The notes beneath the pieces were generated by a model, which was not told where the DNA came from, did no database searches, and was given only the letters and a program-made list of their open reading frames with translations. The translations under genes and the position numbers were made by a program. 64,000 nucleotides of DNA from Kryptolebias marmoratus (Eukaryota; Chordata; Actinopteri; Cyprinodontiformes; Rivulidae): assembly GCF_001649575.2 (NCBI RefSeq), contig NC_051453.1, positions 15,169,138 through 15,233,137 on the forward strand, read 5' to 3'. Shown in pieces: positions 22,850-34,414 of the stretch (position 1 is the stretch's first letter; each line of letters begins with the position of its first letter).

Positions 22850-25030
22850 TGGTTTCAGTCGGAGAAGCGATGCAAAGCGGTGGTAAACACACACCTGTTG
22901 CCACTTGTTTGAAACAAACTGCTGGCACCAAACCCAAAATGAGCTTTAGGTTATTAAAGCGCCATAAACTCTTGGAGTTTCAGCTTTGGCTGGGCTCTTT
23001 TTTACTGTTTTCAATTCTGTGTGCAGTAAATTACAGTTACTGCATTGTGTTTTTATTAAGATTGTAGCCTGTTTCTTTTCAGTATATAAATATCGTTGTG
23101 ACAGCTTTATCATTTCAGAGATGTAGGCATAATATCATCTATACAATAATCTTTATATCACAAAAATATTTATTGACGCCGTTTTATTGTTTGTTTTTTT
23201 CCCTTGGAAATGAATAGTTGTAGCTTTTATGATCTGGGGGAGGTGGAAGAGCTACACAGAGTGTTGCTCTTCAGCACGCTTCATAAATGTGTCTGTACAG
23301 CCTTGCTACCACCAAATTTACTGCTGTGTAATTAACTAAACTGCTCCAACCAGTGGAAGGCCCTGAGTACGAAGGGAACTGCTCCAGTCTATTACAGGGC
23401 AGGTAATAATTAATCAGAGATGAGAGAAGACAGAAAGACTGAAAAAACACAGCTCTATCAGTTTCCACTGTCCTCTTTACTCTGATTCTACCCGTTACTC
23501 ATTAATTATCTGTGAACCTCCCGTCCTTTCTAATCCTTACCAAATTTAAAGGAAACTGCAGTCCTTCTAAACATAAATTACAAAATAAAAAAGAATGTCA
23601 GTAAAAGGAAGAATCTCTTTTATGTCCACTTATGTTCTTATGGTACTGCTTTGTGACATTTTTTGGCTAATTTTATGTATTTTATTGCTGCTTATAAACA
23701 CAATGATGATTGAGCCTTCAGTAAAAGCTATTGTGTTGGAATTTTATTATACAAACAACTACTACTGTGTTCAGTAGGCTTATCTGTGACACAAAATGTG
23801 TAATCATCAAGGTTTTAGTTTAAAAAACAAACAAAATGTGTGGAATTTTGGCTAAAATATTCACATCTATGTTTTATTTTGGGCTTTTAATTTTTAGTCA
23901 GCATGTTAAGCTAACAGGATTAAAAAAAAACAGGCAAACACAGAAAAGTCTATCAACTATATGGCCTTTTATATCATATTGACAAAAATGAATTCTAATT
24001 AAATTTCGCTAATGAAGTCCAGCTCATGAGGATGATATGTTGGTGAAACTGGTAATAGCTTGCAAATCCCAAAGCAATCTGATCCAACATTATTCAAGTG
24101 TGTTCTCTGAAAGCTGTAAATGTTGGCACAAAGTTCTTTAATTGATGCACAGAGGCTTTAATACAGTTTGCTACAGCAGTACAGAAGCATTCAGTGTGTT
24201 ATCTTTTCAGAAGCAGGACTGTCTATGCAAAATGTTCTGGCGAACTTAATCCTAATTCCATTGGTGTACTCAAAACTGATTTTTTTTTTTTGTGGATTGC
24301 AAATCACACACAGGAGAGATGAGCAAGACTGTGTGGGTGGGTGATTTTTGTTGTTTGTTTCCCCTGCAGTTATTTTGTCAGTTGTGAACAGTGGAAAAAC
24401 AACAACAACAAAAGAAAAACTCTATCTAATATGAACATGTGCACCGCTTTCTGTTACAAAACTGCAGCCGGGGACCTTTTCTCCAAAGTGCTTTTATTCT
24501 GTCTCTTTTTCATCTTTAACCCACCTTTTCTTCGCCGCTCTCCTCTTTGATCTCCAACTCTGCCCATCTCACTTTATCAGCCGCCCCAGTTTACCCTTTT
24601 TCTATTTTCTTTCTTGGAATTATCTTTCCTCGCCGCTCTGACCCTCCCTGTTCCGCCTTTCTTCGTCTCTCTCTGTCATCGCTGCTCTGATGAAAGTTTG
24701 CACATTAGCGAGCCAGGCTGGCAGCAGATGGAAGGGCGGCAGTTAAAAAAGAAAAAAAAAAACAACAATGAAAGCACATGAGAGATGATTCGGCAGTCAA
24801 TCTAATAGCTTGCAGTGCATTTAAAACTAAAGATTTCGAAAAGCAGAACTGTACGACCTCATTTTTGGCAAAACCTTTATGATAATTTAACTACAATGTA
24901 TCATTGTTTCCGCTTAAAGATTTTGGTTATAATTTTAGTCTCTTGCCAGCATAAAGTGGTCTATATGATAGACTACTCAAACCAGATTATAAGTAAACCT
25001 GGTGTATGTGTTTACATCTAATATAACATG
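22850..25030. other. Intergenic, nothing identified
   Basis: AT-rich DNA with poly(A)/poly(T) runs. The block 24540-24740 is GC-richer and pyrimidine-rich but has no coding signature. Confidence 0.5.
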
Positions 25031-25032
25031 AG

Positions 25033-25104
25033 TCACGTCAGGACAGCTTTCATCATCTGTTCCACCTCCTGGAGGGTAGATCCAGGAAACCCTGCAGCGT
25101 CCAG
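25033..25104 (-). CDS. Candidate terminal coding exon of an unidentified gene
   Basis: The minus strand shows a pyrimidine-rich tract with a possible branch site (ttactcac), then cgtctcctag as acceptor. It opens into 23 codons ending LQEVEQMMKAVLT and TGA at 25035-25033. The patch is GC-rich with strongly coding-like codons (CTG, GAC, GAG, GTG) in an AT-rich neighbourhood, and the helix-like, adenylate-kinase-tail-like C-terminus looks protein-coding. I cannot name the family. A possible preceding exon ends at 25620 with the same phase. A chance open frame is a real alternative. Confidence 0.3.
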   Translation of the reverse strand: MDAAGFPGSTLQEVEQMMKAVLT

Positions 25105-25619
25105 CTAGGAGACGATGATAAAAGGGTGGAGTGAGTAAAAAAAAAAATAATAAAAGGGAGAGCAGCAGACATGTAGTGTGCCTCAGAGTTTACGTAGTCT
25201 AAATGTGATTTGTTGTTAGCAAAATAAAAAAATTACTCACAAATACACAAAAATGGGGGCACACTACAAATGCTCCTTGCTATCTACAAGAGGTAAGACA
25301 ATAATTGTTCATAACATTTTTAGAGAACCCCACTTCAGAATGGCTGAAGTATGTCTCTAAATAAAGAATAAAGCTTAACAGGGTGTAAGGTATTAAATTT
25401 TATCTGTCTTTAAGTGAGTGTGCCTCCAGGCTCTTGACATGTATTTTGAAATATTTATTTTTTTGAAGCAGCAGGAATATACCCTTAATATTGAGATATC
25501 CTATCTGAGGCTATCATACTTCTTGAATACTAACCAGATGATAACAAGCCAAACAACAAAAAAAAACCTTGAGTAAGCATGACTCATTAAAAGCAGAGTT
25601 TACCTATATTCAAGCTCAC

Positions 25620-25687
25620 CTTGAGCACAAATACGTAGGATGTGTTTATATGGTTAACAAGATCAGGTGCCAGAACAGTGGGAATGT
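25620..25687 (-). CDS. Candidate internal exon upstream of the 25.1-kb patch
   Basis: The patch encodes IPTVLAPDLVNHINTSYVFV followed by LK, and ends in a consensus donor, AAG|gtgagc. The phase (0) matches the exon at 25104. The acceptor (tgtttatgag) is weak and lacks a good pyrimidine tract, and a stop codon lies just upstream, so the 5' edge is doubtful. Unrecognised family. Confidence 0.2.
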
Positions 25688-25945
25688 CTCATAAACAGCC
25701 TCAGCTGGCAGATAGAAGCTGACCCTGTGCCTCCATATGGTCCCGCTCTAAGTGCCCAGCATGAACCCCGTCATGCTGCTCAATTCTTATCAAATCAGGA
25801 TGGCGTGATTCAGTTTGGTCCAAGTCTCCTAGAGCAATCATTTAGGACTGGCTTCTTGCAGTGTGTGTGTGTATGAAAGAGAGAGACGCTACAGCATCAT
25901 CCTTTTAAATCAGACTTAATCAGTTTAGCCGTCTTCTTATGCTCC

Positions 25946-26021
25946 TCACATCCGCTTGGAGGAGGCAGACATTCTTTTCATGATCCCTATCAGTGACTCC
26001 CTTAATTTGATCTCATCACTC
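25946..26021 (-). CDS. Second exon-like patch with a stop codon
   Basis: The acceptor ttaggtgtctgcag opens SDEIKLRESLIGIMKRMSAS, then SKRM and TGA at 25948-25946. Alternatively the donor-like gtgagg two bases earlier could make it internal, but no partner in the correct phase was found. The amino-acid content looks coding. The family is unrecognised and chance is not excluded. Confidence 0.22.
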
Positions 26022-26029
26022 CTGCAGAC

Positions 26030-27265
26030 ACCTAACAGGTGAACATGCATCATATTTACTTTAAAAAAAAAATAGACAAGATTAGGATCGGTTTTGTGTT
26101 CAGCTAAAAAATGTTTGGGTTTGAGGGAATCAGAGTGTTCTCTTGAGCTAAAAATGTCCATCCAGGCACTTTTCTCTCCATTTTAGATGTGACTGCAAAA
26201 GAATAAGGGCTGTTATTCAGATGGATGAAAAGCCTCCTACACAGACACACACACACAAATGTTGGGCACAACTTGACATTAAGCACAGAGGACGTACAGA
26301 AACTGCAGCACAACCTCATGACCACATTTCACATCATTCCGTATTCCCTCAGTGCTTTTTAATCCTCTCTTTTTTTATCCTGAATATCCATTTACAACCT
26401 TTGCTTCTGTTTTCAACCCCAACGTCGTCAGTTTGAGGCTGGGGGCCATCAGCAGCACAAACTGCATGTGGTGTCACATTCCATTTGTTTCTAGCTAGGA
26501 AAGGTATTTTGTCCTCCAGGGAGCAGAGGCAGAGCAGAATAGCTAACACAGTATATTAGGCCGCTAGCTGGGGCAAGGCAGATTGATGACCTCCCTCTCT
26601 GTTACCAAGTGACCTGAAGTTTAATAACAACCAAGTATCAGTGATCCAGATCTTTAGGATTCAGCCTGGCTGTTGTTAACTACAATAGATTTTCTCAGCT
26701 TATGTTTACCCGCATATCCGAATTAAAATTGGTAATCGCTGCCTTCACACACAGAATATATAAATGTCTAAAGATATTCCTTCATCAATTTTTTGAAAAA
26801 TAAAAGGTGAGCTTGTTATATTTTTCCCTTTCATGTAAAACCCTGATGCCATAGCAACAAAGCTGCCAGAAATATGTGACATAAACCATGCGCGCTAATA
26901 AAAGAAAAGAAGCCATTGTATGCGCCTTTGAAAACATATTGTCTTTAGGTTTTTTTTCTGAAAGCCTCAGCATTGGAATACAAGCACAGTATGTGAGGCT
27001 AATGAGAGCACACAGAGCAGCACCAGGGAGGAAAAACCTGTCCTCATGAGGGAACATGTCTGTCCCATGAGAGCATAGAGCTGCTTTTGTAAGGGGGAAA
27101 AAAAAATAAACTATGCAGATCGCAGTGCTGCAACAAGAAAAAGGACACTTTTCTCTCTGACAAGCTCATACCACTTCCTGTCTGAACAACATAAAAAAAG
27201 GAATTGTAGCCAAACTGAAATCTGCAAACTTCTTCTAAAATAAAACCAGCATTTCATGAACAAAT
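26030..27265. other. Intergenic, nothing identified
   Basis: No exon-like patch or assignable repeat was found beyond the patches at 25-26 kb. Confidence 0.45.
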
Positions 27266-27267
27266 GC

Positions 27268-27400
27268 ATACTGTATCCCGCCTGCATGCCAGAGTTTTAA
27301 ACAAGGATCTTGCATAATCTGTTAGCGCTCAGAGTATTTGTTGGGGATGATTCTCATCTAAAACCACACAACCATACAATATTGTTAAAAATTGACAGAC
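27268..27400 (-). repeat. Short fragment of palindrome-ended repeat family
   Basis: The string 'gccagagttttaaacaaggatcttgcataatctgttagcgctcagagtatttgttggggatgattctca' matches the reverse body of the family (compare 10140-10220 and 38110-38250). Neither end is present. Confidence 0.65.
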
Positions 27401-27920
27401 TAGATGTACCCAATGCATAAATGCAACTTTTTATGAAGCTTTATTAACATTTACACAGAATTTGTATTATTATTATATAACTTATGTTCCTGGCATACAG
27501 TAAATTACACAAGATCTTTATTCCGCATCTACAACATCAGGAGTTGGGAAAACAATAAAATGTGAAACAATAAATTAAAAAACACGTGATATAAAAACTT
27601 TAGTGTTGTCATTCCTTTCAGCTAGACTGACAGTTATTGATATCTGAGCAGCTCATGGCCATTTTAGGGAGTAGATTTTATTCAAAACCTAACAGTTTAA
27701 AATCCAAACACATAAAACTATATAGATGAAAAGCAAAAAATAAAATAAACACAATTTTTTAAAAAGTGATTATGATTTACTGATTTAGCTCTAGGGCTTG
27801 ATGCAGATCAGCCCATGTTGACTGGGGGTTCACTAAAATGGTTGTTACCCAGCATAAAATTATTTATGTTTTTGTAAAAGTAACATTTCCTAACTTACTA
27901 ATTAATTATGCAATGCTCTG

Positions 27921-28410
27921 TGTCAGGATTAGGTATTTTTGAGTTAGGTTTATTTTTCCTGTAATTCTGCTTTATTCCTGATTAACCCTGTGTTTAGTTT
28001 TGTATTAGGTTCCTGGGTATTGGGTTTTATTTTCTCTTGTGTTTCTTTAGCTTTGTCTTGACTCTTGTGATTTATGTGTTTTGTCCTTTCCCTGCTGTTG
28101 GTCTGCTCCTCGTGCTATCACTCACTCACCCTCAGTAGTTTCCATGTCAGTCTGCCTCAACCACCCACACCTGTTCCTTGTTACGAATTAGTCACCTGTG
28201 TCCTCGTCCTCATCAGCTCGTTTTTCCATATCCACCGGTTCATTGTCGCTTCTGTTTTTTCCTAGTGTTTGCCTGGGCGAAAGTTTTTATTATTTAGTTT
28301 CTGCTGCCTGGACAACCTTTGTTACTTAGTTGAATAAATCAGTTTTCTTTCAAGCTCCTTTTTGTTCTGCCTGCATTTTTGGGTTTGACCTACTCACCTT
28401 AAATCTGACA
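27921..28410 (+). mobile_element. Solo LTR with 5-bp target-site duplication
   Basis: The element begins TGTCAGGATT and ends AATCTGACA, a TG...CA pair with short imperfect inverted ends. It is flanked on both sides by CTCTG (27916-27920 and 28411-28415), a 5-bp target duplication. An AATAAA at about 28332-28337, followed by a T-rich stretch, fits the R/U5 part of an LTR. At 490 bp with no internal coding region it is a solo LTR left by recombination. The retrotransposon class (Gypsy, BEL or ERV) cannot be told from the LTR alone. Confidence 0.75.
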
Positions 28411-28549
28411 CTCTGAAAGATACGAATCATATTTTTTTTCTGGTGAATAAGACATTTTTAAAAGTTAAGCTCATCCTCACACACAAAAAAAAATCTCAAG
28501 AATTTACTGTTTTTCACGCGGTAACGTGGAGAACCATGTGACCACGTGA

Positions 28550-28770
28550 TCTCACAAACACGTTGAAAATATTCCAAATTCCTATTTCCCATGTGTAAAA
28601 ACGTGTTTCACTTGTTAATTTAACATGTTTTCACAGGTGAAAACATGTTAAATAAATTTAAACATGTTTATGGTTATAGCAAATAAGACACTTGTCAAAC
28701 ATATATTTCACAGGTTAATTTAACATAGTCTCCCATGTAAAAACATATAATTTCCACATGTGACGTTCAA
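28550..28770. repeat. Diverged ACATG/AACATGTTTTCAC repeats with a perfect inverted repeat
   Basis: Several variants of 'ttaatttaacatgtttycac' and 'cacgtgt / catgtgtaaaaac' are packed here. Two of them form a perfect 16-bp inverted repeat: TTTAACATGTTTTCAC at 28619-28634 and its complement at 28637-28652, separated by two bases. Confidence 0.7.
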
Positions 28771-28779
28771 CTGTTTTTT

Positions 28780-31165
28780 TTTTTTTTGTAAGTGAATATT
28801 CTGGTCGGCATCATTTGGGGCCTGCTGGTGTTGCACTAAGAAAAAAGAAAAAAAGCTTTGCTGCTGGTATATGGCACTTTCATCATAAAAAGTACATTAA
28901 ACAAAAGGTGTCAAATTATAACAACACTGTGCTGCCCGGAGAGGTGCCTGAGTTGTAATTGGCTCATTATGCTCAGGTGGCTGATGCTGATTATTTTTGA
29001 AGAAGGAAACAATCAACCTCATCATCTAGCCAACTGATTGGTTTATCTCAAGTGTTTACTTTAACCTGATTTGTCTTTTGAGACATCATTAAAGTCTGCT
29101 TCTCTTAACAACATCAGTATGAAGAATTTTGGGCCATAAGAATGGCGAAACAGGTCAAGCCTCTTTTAACAGAAAAATGAATAAAAATCATGAATCACAA
29201 GAGACTAAAATTAGAGCGAAAATTGGAGATTTTTTGGAATATGCAGGTCTAAACACTCATGGGAAGAAAACAAGTGAAAAAAGAATAGGAGTGGACAGTG
29301 GAGAGGAAGCATCTAAATGACAGAGGATGAGGAGGAGGCACAGCATAATTAGACCAGTCGCCTATGGTGGCACTAAAGTACAAAGAAACAAGTCAGACTA
29401 ATAAAGCCCTGCCATGAAGAGGACAATCTAACTGCAGCTCTCTCTGCTGTATGTGGCTAAATAAACACATTTCTCGCTGGCTGCAAATTGAAAGTCTGGA
29501 AATAGATGGGACCAGTGACACCAGCTAAAGAGAAATAATATACTTTTTGCTGTATTTCAGGTTGGTCTATAATCCCATCAGGCCTCTGTCTGCAGGTTTA
29601 ACACCTATTTGGCTGCAGATGTCACGGTTGGTTAGTTACAGGACAAAGTATAACAGAGGGGAAGGAAATATCTCAGCATGTCAACTATGGAATAAGAAAG
29701 GATAAAATAAACAATATGGAGCGCATGCGATTTATGTATATATTTACTACTTTGTTACAGAAACCTGATAGCAATATTAAGTTCTGCAGCATATTTGTGA
29801 CTGTTGGTGCTCAGTGCAAAGCAATCTGCTGATTGCAAATATATATAATCCTGTATTCATAATCTTGCTGTGCAGCTAAAATCAAGTAATTTTCTGTTAA
29901 CATTCAATATTATGCTGATCAGGCAGAGGCAAGGCTTCCGGACCAATTTCCAAGGGATTTTATTATCTTTATTTCCTCCCCTGAGATGGATTTAAGGCTG
30001 CTTTATTAACAACTACAAAGACGCTTCTCCCTTGCTATTTAAATTCTGGTGAATTCACGCATGTTCAAACCAAACTCCAATTCGCCTTATTGTTCTAGAA
30101 AATGTTACAGCTCATTTCTTTGAAGCAGGGGTGGGAGGAGCTGCAGAAAGCCCTTTTTTATTGAGTGTCTAAAGAGTCCAACAAACATCTTGAACAGCAA
30201 TTTTTAGTTATCTACAAAATAAATTGTAAGTCCTTTTTTCCCCACCCAAACAGCTCATGACCCTAATTTTCCTCACAACCACGATTAAGACTATTAAATG
30301 CACAAGACATAGGTCTTTGGCCATTATGACAGCCAGGTACTGTTCTGGAAAAGCAGTACATGTCAGTGTGTTGGTGTGAATGTACTTGTGCAGTAGAAAT
30401 TCTACGTTTTTGTTCAGAAAAAAGCAACTTTGCTTTAAGATGCGTGAATGAGTTGCTGTTACGTTTTTGTATGTTGTGTTAGCTTGCTTTTGTACATCTG
30501 AAAAGTGAATGAAACTGTTCATGTGATATGAGACATTTCTCAATGACTTTGGTACTGTAAAAGGAAAAGTTCCCAGCCTATACAGAGATGTTTTAATACT
30601 CTGTGATATGTAAAGCTCTTCAGGCTCTTTGGGAGTTTTAAAAGACAGGCAGTGAAAGCAAACTCTTTTATATTTTGACTTAAAAATCTGATAGATAGAT
30701 AGATCTGCAAGAAATTACACAATAATACCCCAGCTCAAGCATAATTTTAACATCAAAATCAGCAGCAAAAAGGACATGACTAGTTATATCAGGAAAAACT
30801 ATATACAGACTCAGTTGCAATAACTTGTTCCCAGATATTTTCGGTTCAGCTTAAGTAGACATTTGACGTTGAGGACTGTAAGTTCCATATAAGGGATTGA
30901 CATGTGCTACAAAAACAGAATCTGTGTGGGAGCTGAAAATGGGATTTGCAGGACATGACTGTTGCATCTCGCTATTTTTTCCGTCTCACCCCCCTGCTAA
31001 TTCTCCCTCAGTAGGGGAGCTGTGTAGTCTCACCAGCTCACACAGACACGGAGAGACTCCAACACGTTTCACTGGCGTTTTCTTGAGATTCACAAACCAG
31101 TTAGGCCGAATCCTTTTTTACCCCTTAGCCCTTCCTCTACGTGTCCCAATTTGTTTTTGTGATGT
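28780..31165. other. Intergenic, nothing identified
   Basis: AT-rich with short frames only. A GATA4 microsatellite run lies at 30689-30703. No splice-supported coding patch was seen. Confidence 0.5.
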
Positions 31166-31171
31166 AAGGAG

Positions 31172-31232
31172 AAGGCATAGTGGTAGAGCAATCTGGCCCT
31201 TCAAACACAGATCTTTTAGGGTCATACCTCAA
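31172..31232 (+). repeat. Possible tRNA-derived SINE head relic
   Basis: 'gcatagtggtagagca' at 31175-31190 is very like the D-arm/box A of a tRNA (AGTGGTAGAGCA). About 28 bp later 'agggtcatacctc' sits where a T-arm/box B would be, but matches it poorly. No SINE body or tail can be defined. Low confidence. Confidence 0.3.
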
Positions 31233-31329
31233 ACAAAGACTAGTAAAAAAACTTCACCTAGCCGAACATTTTCTGTGCGCTTCACCCTGTACCGCAATCA
31301 ATAGGTGAGAGGCAGGTACACCTTAGACC

Positions 31330-31517
31330 GGGGATCTCCAACCCTGGTCCTCGAGGGCCACTATTGTGATTTTTTTTCTTGTTTCCTTGCTCCAACAAAC
31401 CTGTTTCAATGATTAAATTACTTTTTCATGTTCTGCAGAAGCGTTTTAATCACCCATTGATTCAAATCAGGTGTGTTGGAGCAGAGAAACAAGTAAAACA
31501 TGCAGGATAGTGGCCCT
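31330..31517 (+). mobile_element. Truncated foldback (hAT-like) MITE
   Basis: The left end, 'ggggatctccaaccctggtcctcgagggccac', starts a sequence that folds on itself. 'ttgctccaacaaacctgtttcaat' is answered by 'attgattcaaatcaggtgtgttggagca', and 'atagtggccct' answers the left 'agggccactat'. The right terminal part is missing after 31517. This foldback type is abundant in fish genomes. The hAT label is from general knowledge and is tentative. Confidence 0.6.
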
Positions 31518-31639
31518 TACACAGATCCTAAGTATGTCACAAAGCAACAAAGAAACTCTCAAATATAAGCCAAATATTTTTACATTTAAAATAACCACAT
31601 CAAGACTGATGTATTTCATTTGGTGTCACCATTCATCTT

Positions 31640-32010
31640 CTTAAGGCTCCCCTCCCACTGGATGACGATCTCATTCCAATGTAAAAAAAAATCATCCAGA
31701 ACAAGGTCCTTGGTAGTGTATTAGGAATGCAGCGGGTATCCCAATATGAGTGGCAGAGTGTGATAAGTCCATGATGGTTTTGAACATGCTCAAAACATCT
31801 GTAAGTGGTCAGCAGTGGCATTGTATTCATCATGTGGGGGGCCTGTTCACCACTGTGGCTTGGTTGTTGAAAATCTGAAGCAGGACTGGCCATGCTAGCC
31901 TCAAGCCTCAGCTATGACTGTGATCAAGGTCATGGAAATAACCTGAGGCAGACATGACACACATGGCGCGAGCTGTAGTGTAGCATGGCGTGATCTTTAG
32001 CATGTAGCTG
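31640..32010 (+). repeat. Unclassified repeat, pair member 1
   Basis: It matches 34415-34740 in the same order: 'taaggctcccctcccac.ggat', 'aatgtaaaaa...tc.tccagaacaagg', 'agtccatgatggtttt', 'tcaaggtcatggaaataacctgaggcagacatgacac'. No terminal repeats were recognised. Confidence 0.55.
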
Positions 32011-32014
32011 CATC

Positions 32015-33836
32015 TCAATGAGAGCATCACGCTATGGTGAGGGAGCAGGAGAGCATCTCGGGGGGGAAACCTATTTGGCAAGTACTAAGATCATAGAGGC
32101 ATCATGAATGATTTTCTAATTTTTTTGAAATCCAGACAGGTTCTAATAGGTTGCATAGGTCATCGAAAGTATAAGGGCGTTGTCATCCAGGACCTTACAA
32201 GCATAAAGATTACCACATGCTAAAGTCAGATGCAAGCTAGATAACTAGCTACACCGCATATATGAGCAAATTTGATATAATCTGTTTATGTTAAAGGAAT
32301 CTGTAACAGCTGATGGTGCATCAACTTGTTGACGGGATGTCTAGCTTTGTCAGGTCAAGGGGTAGATGCTGCAGCAACACTAATGAGATTCAGCCTTATT
32401 TTTACTTTGCTGAGGATCTGAAACTACAAAATAAAAAATAAAAAAAATGTCATTATAGCATCTATTGTTGTATGCACTGAAATGAGGACAACTTTTGTCT
32501 TGTACAATAAATGTGTGTTGACTGTTCTCCAAAGAAATGCACAAAAATAGGAGAGAAAACAACAGTTATAAAAAGAAAAACATGGTGCTCGGGAATGCAT
32601 TGCAGGTGACTGAGAAGATTAAATTTGGCAGCTTATTTTTATTTGGTGTTATTTTGCTGGTTGCATCCTCATTATAGACTTCCCTGCAGGAACACAGTGG
32701 GTCCCAGCTCAGCTGGTTTGGAAGCAAAAAAGAATAATCTCCCTCCTGCTTTCACATTTTATGGCTCTATTTTGTGACTCTGCCAATAAAAGGCAAGAAG
32801 AGAGAATCCCCTGGCAAAGCATGGTGAGGACATAAAAGAGAGGGATGTTTCTGCTGCTGCTGAAAACTCTCCAAGACTTCCTTTGAACTCCCCTCGCATA
32901 AATTCTTCCCACCTAATCATCCTGTGTGAGTGCACGCATTCGCCATATGTTTAGGAGTGTGTGATCCAATGCTTCTCACTCCTGAGTCACCCTTGATCAG
33001 AGGGGCAAACTGTGGAGAATGTTTCATGAGCAGAAAAGGCATCTATGTCAGCTGAAGGCAATTAGAGGGAGAGCACAGGCAGCATATAAACACCAGAGAG
33101 CATATTCACATCCCGCTCTGCCATTACCTCTCAGTGTCTTCCACTGACCAGAATCCTTCACATGCAGCAGTGTTTTGCTTTTTGTGATACAACTGTTTCT
33201 TTTCAGACACACTCACACACACACAATGTGCAGGCTGTTTATAATTGATGAGCCCAGCAGCAGGGAGAACGATGAGAGGGACCAGAGGGCCATCATATTT
33301 AAACTGGCATTCGGCCGACCTTTCGCAGCTTCGCTGGCATGTCTGTGTGAACACACTGTGTATGCGAGCGTGCTCGTGGGTGTGTTTACAATGCTTGGGT
33401 GACAGGTGGCGGGGAGAAGAAGACAAAAGCTGATGACAGAGATGATTAACATTATCCTTCAGAGGTGCTTTGAATAAAAATGGCAACGGTGATAATGAGA
33501 GAGTTGAAAACGCTGAGAAGGGACTAGAGTGAGTTGCATTTAATGAGGACAGACGTCAACATTACCCTGGATGAAGCAGTTATGACTGATTACTAAAAAA
33601 GATGGAACTGATGGTAATCAGTTTAGTCTGCGTGAAGTCTTTCTTAGTCAAGTGCAGTTCTACCCAAGCAATGAAAAACTGTATTTGAATTTTTCAGCCC
33701 CAACAAGAAAGACCACAGAGAAGGTTCATGGATGTGGTGAAGTAGGACATGCAGAGGGTTGGTGTGACAGAGGAAGATGCTGGGATAGGGTGAGATGGAG
33801 GCAGATGATCCCCTGGGTCTTCCCTAAAGGGAGCAG
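32015..33836. other. Intergenic, nothing identified
   Basis: The block 33120-33480 is GC-richer with overlapping open frames on both strands (up to 120 codons), but there are no splice signals around a family-like peptide. Confidence 0.45.
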
Positions 33837-34375
33837 CTGGAAGAAGAAGATGGTAAAGAAGATGAAAAAGAAGTCGAAGACAAAAAAGACAAAAAGTGAA
33901 GACGAAGAAGCAGGAGAGGAATACGAAGATAAAGAATAAAAAGACAAAGATGAATAGGAAGACAAAGCGGAAGAGGCTAATAAAAAAGTGAACAAGACGA
34001 CAAACAAAAGGGGAAGATAATGAAAAAGAAGAGGGCGATGAAGACAAAGAAGTGACAATAGAATAAATAAAAAAGAGGAAAACAAAAACGATTAAAAAGG
34101 ATGAAAAGGATGAAACCGAAAAGAAAGAAGGGTAGGAAGACGGTGAAGAAGAATACAAAGATTAAAAAGACTTCGATTAAGAGGGAAAAAGAGGAAGATG
34201 AACATTAAGAAGTAGACAAAGACAAAGAAGACAAAAAGCAAGGAGAAGTAGAAGATGGCAAAGGCGAACAATCGGACAAGAAAGAGGGATGAGGAGGACA
34301 AAGGACAGTTTAAAAAAATAAGGTAATAGAAGGTGAAGAAATCATTGATGAAGACAAAGAAGAAGGATCACTGAA
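33837..34375 (+). repeat. Half-kilobase purine-rich (GAA/GAAGA/AAAGA) tract
   Basis: The plus strand is about nine-tenths A and G over 0.5 kb, made of degenerate GAAGA, GACAAAGAA and AAAGAAG units. The lysine/glutamate-rich plus frames and serine/phenylalanine-rich minus frames it opens (up to 154 codons) are composition artefacts, not genes. Confidence 0.85.
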
Positions 34376-34414
34376 CTTCATGTGTTGTCTCAAACTCTGC
34401 CTTGAGTTTATCCT

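Noticed and set aside
30897..31304. 135-codon plus-strand frame
   Set aside because: No recognisable domain or splice signals; its end overlaps a tRNA-like repeat head and its composition is not coding-like.
33694..34301. Long serine/phenylalanine-rich minus frames (154, 119 and 69 codons) and a lysine/glutamate-rich plus frame
   Set aside because: Pure consequence of the purine-rich tract, which is poor in stop codons.
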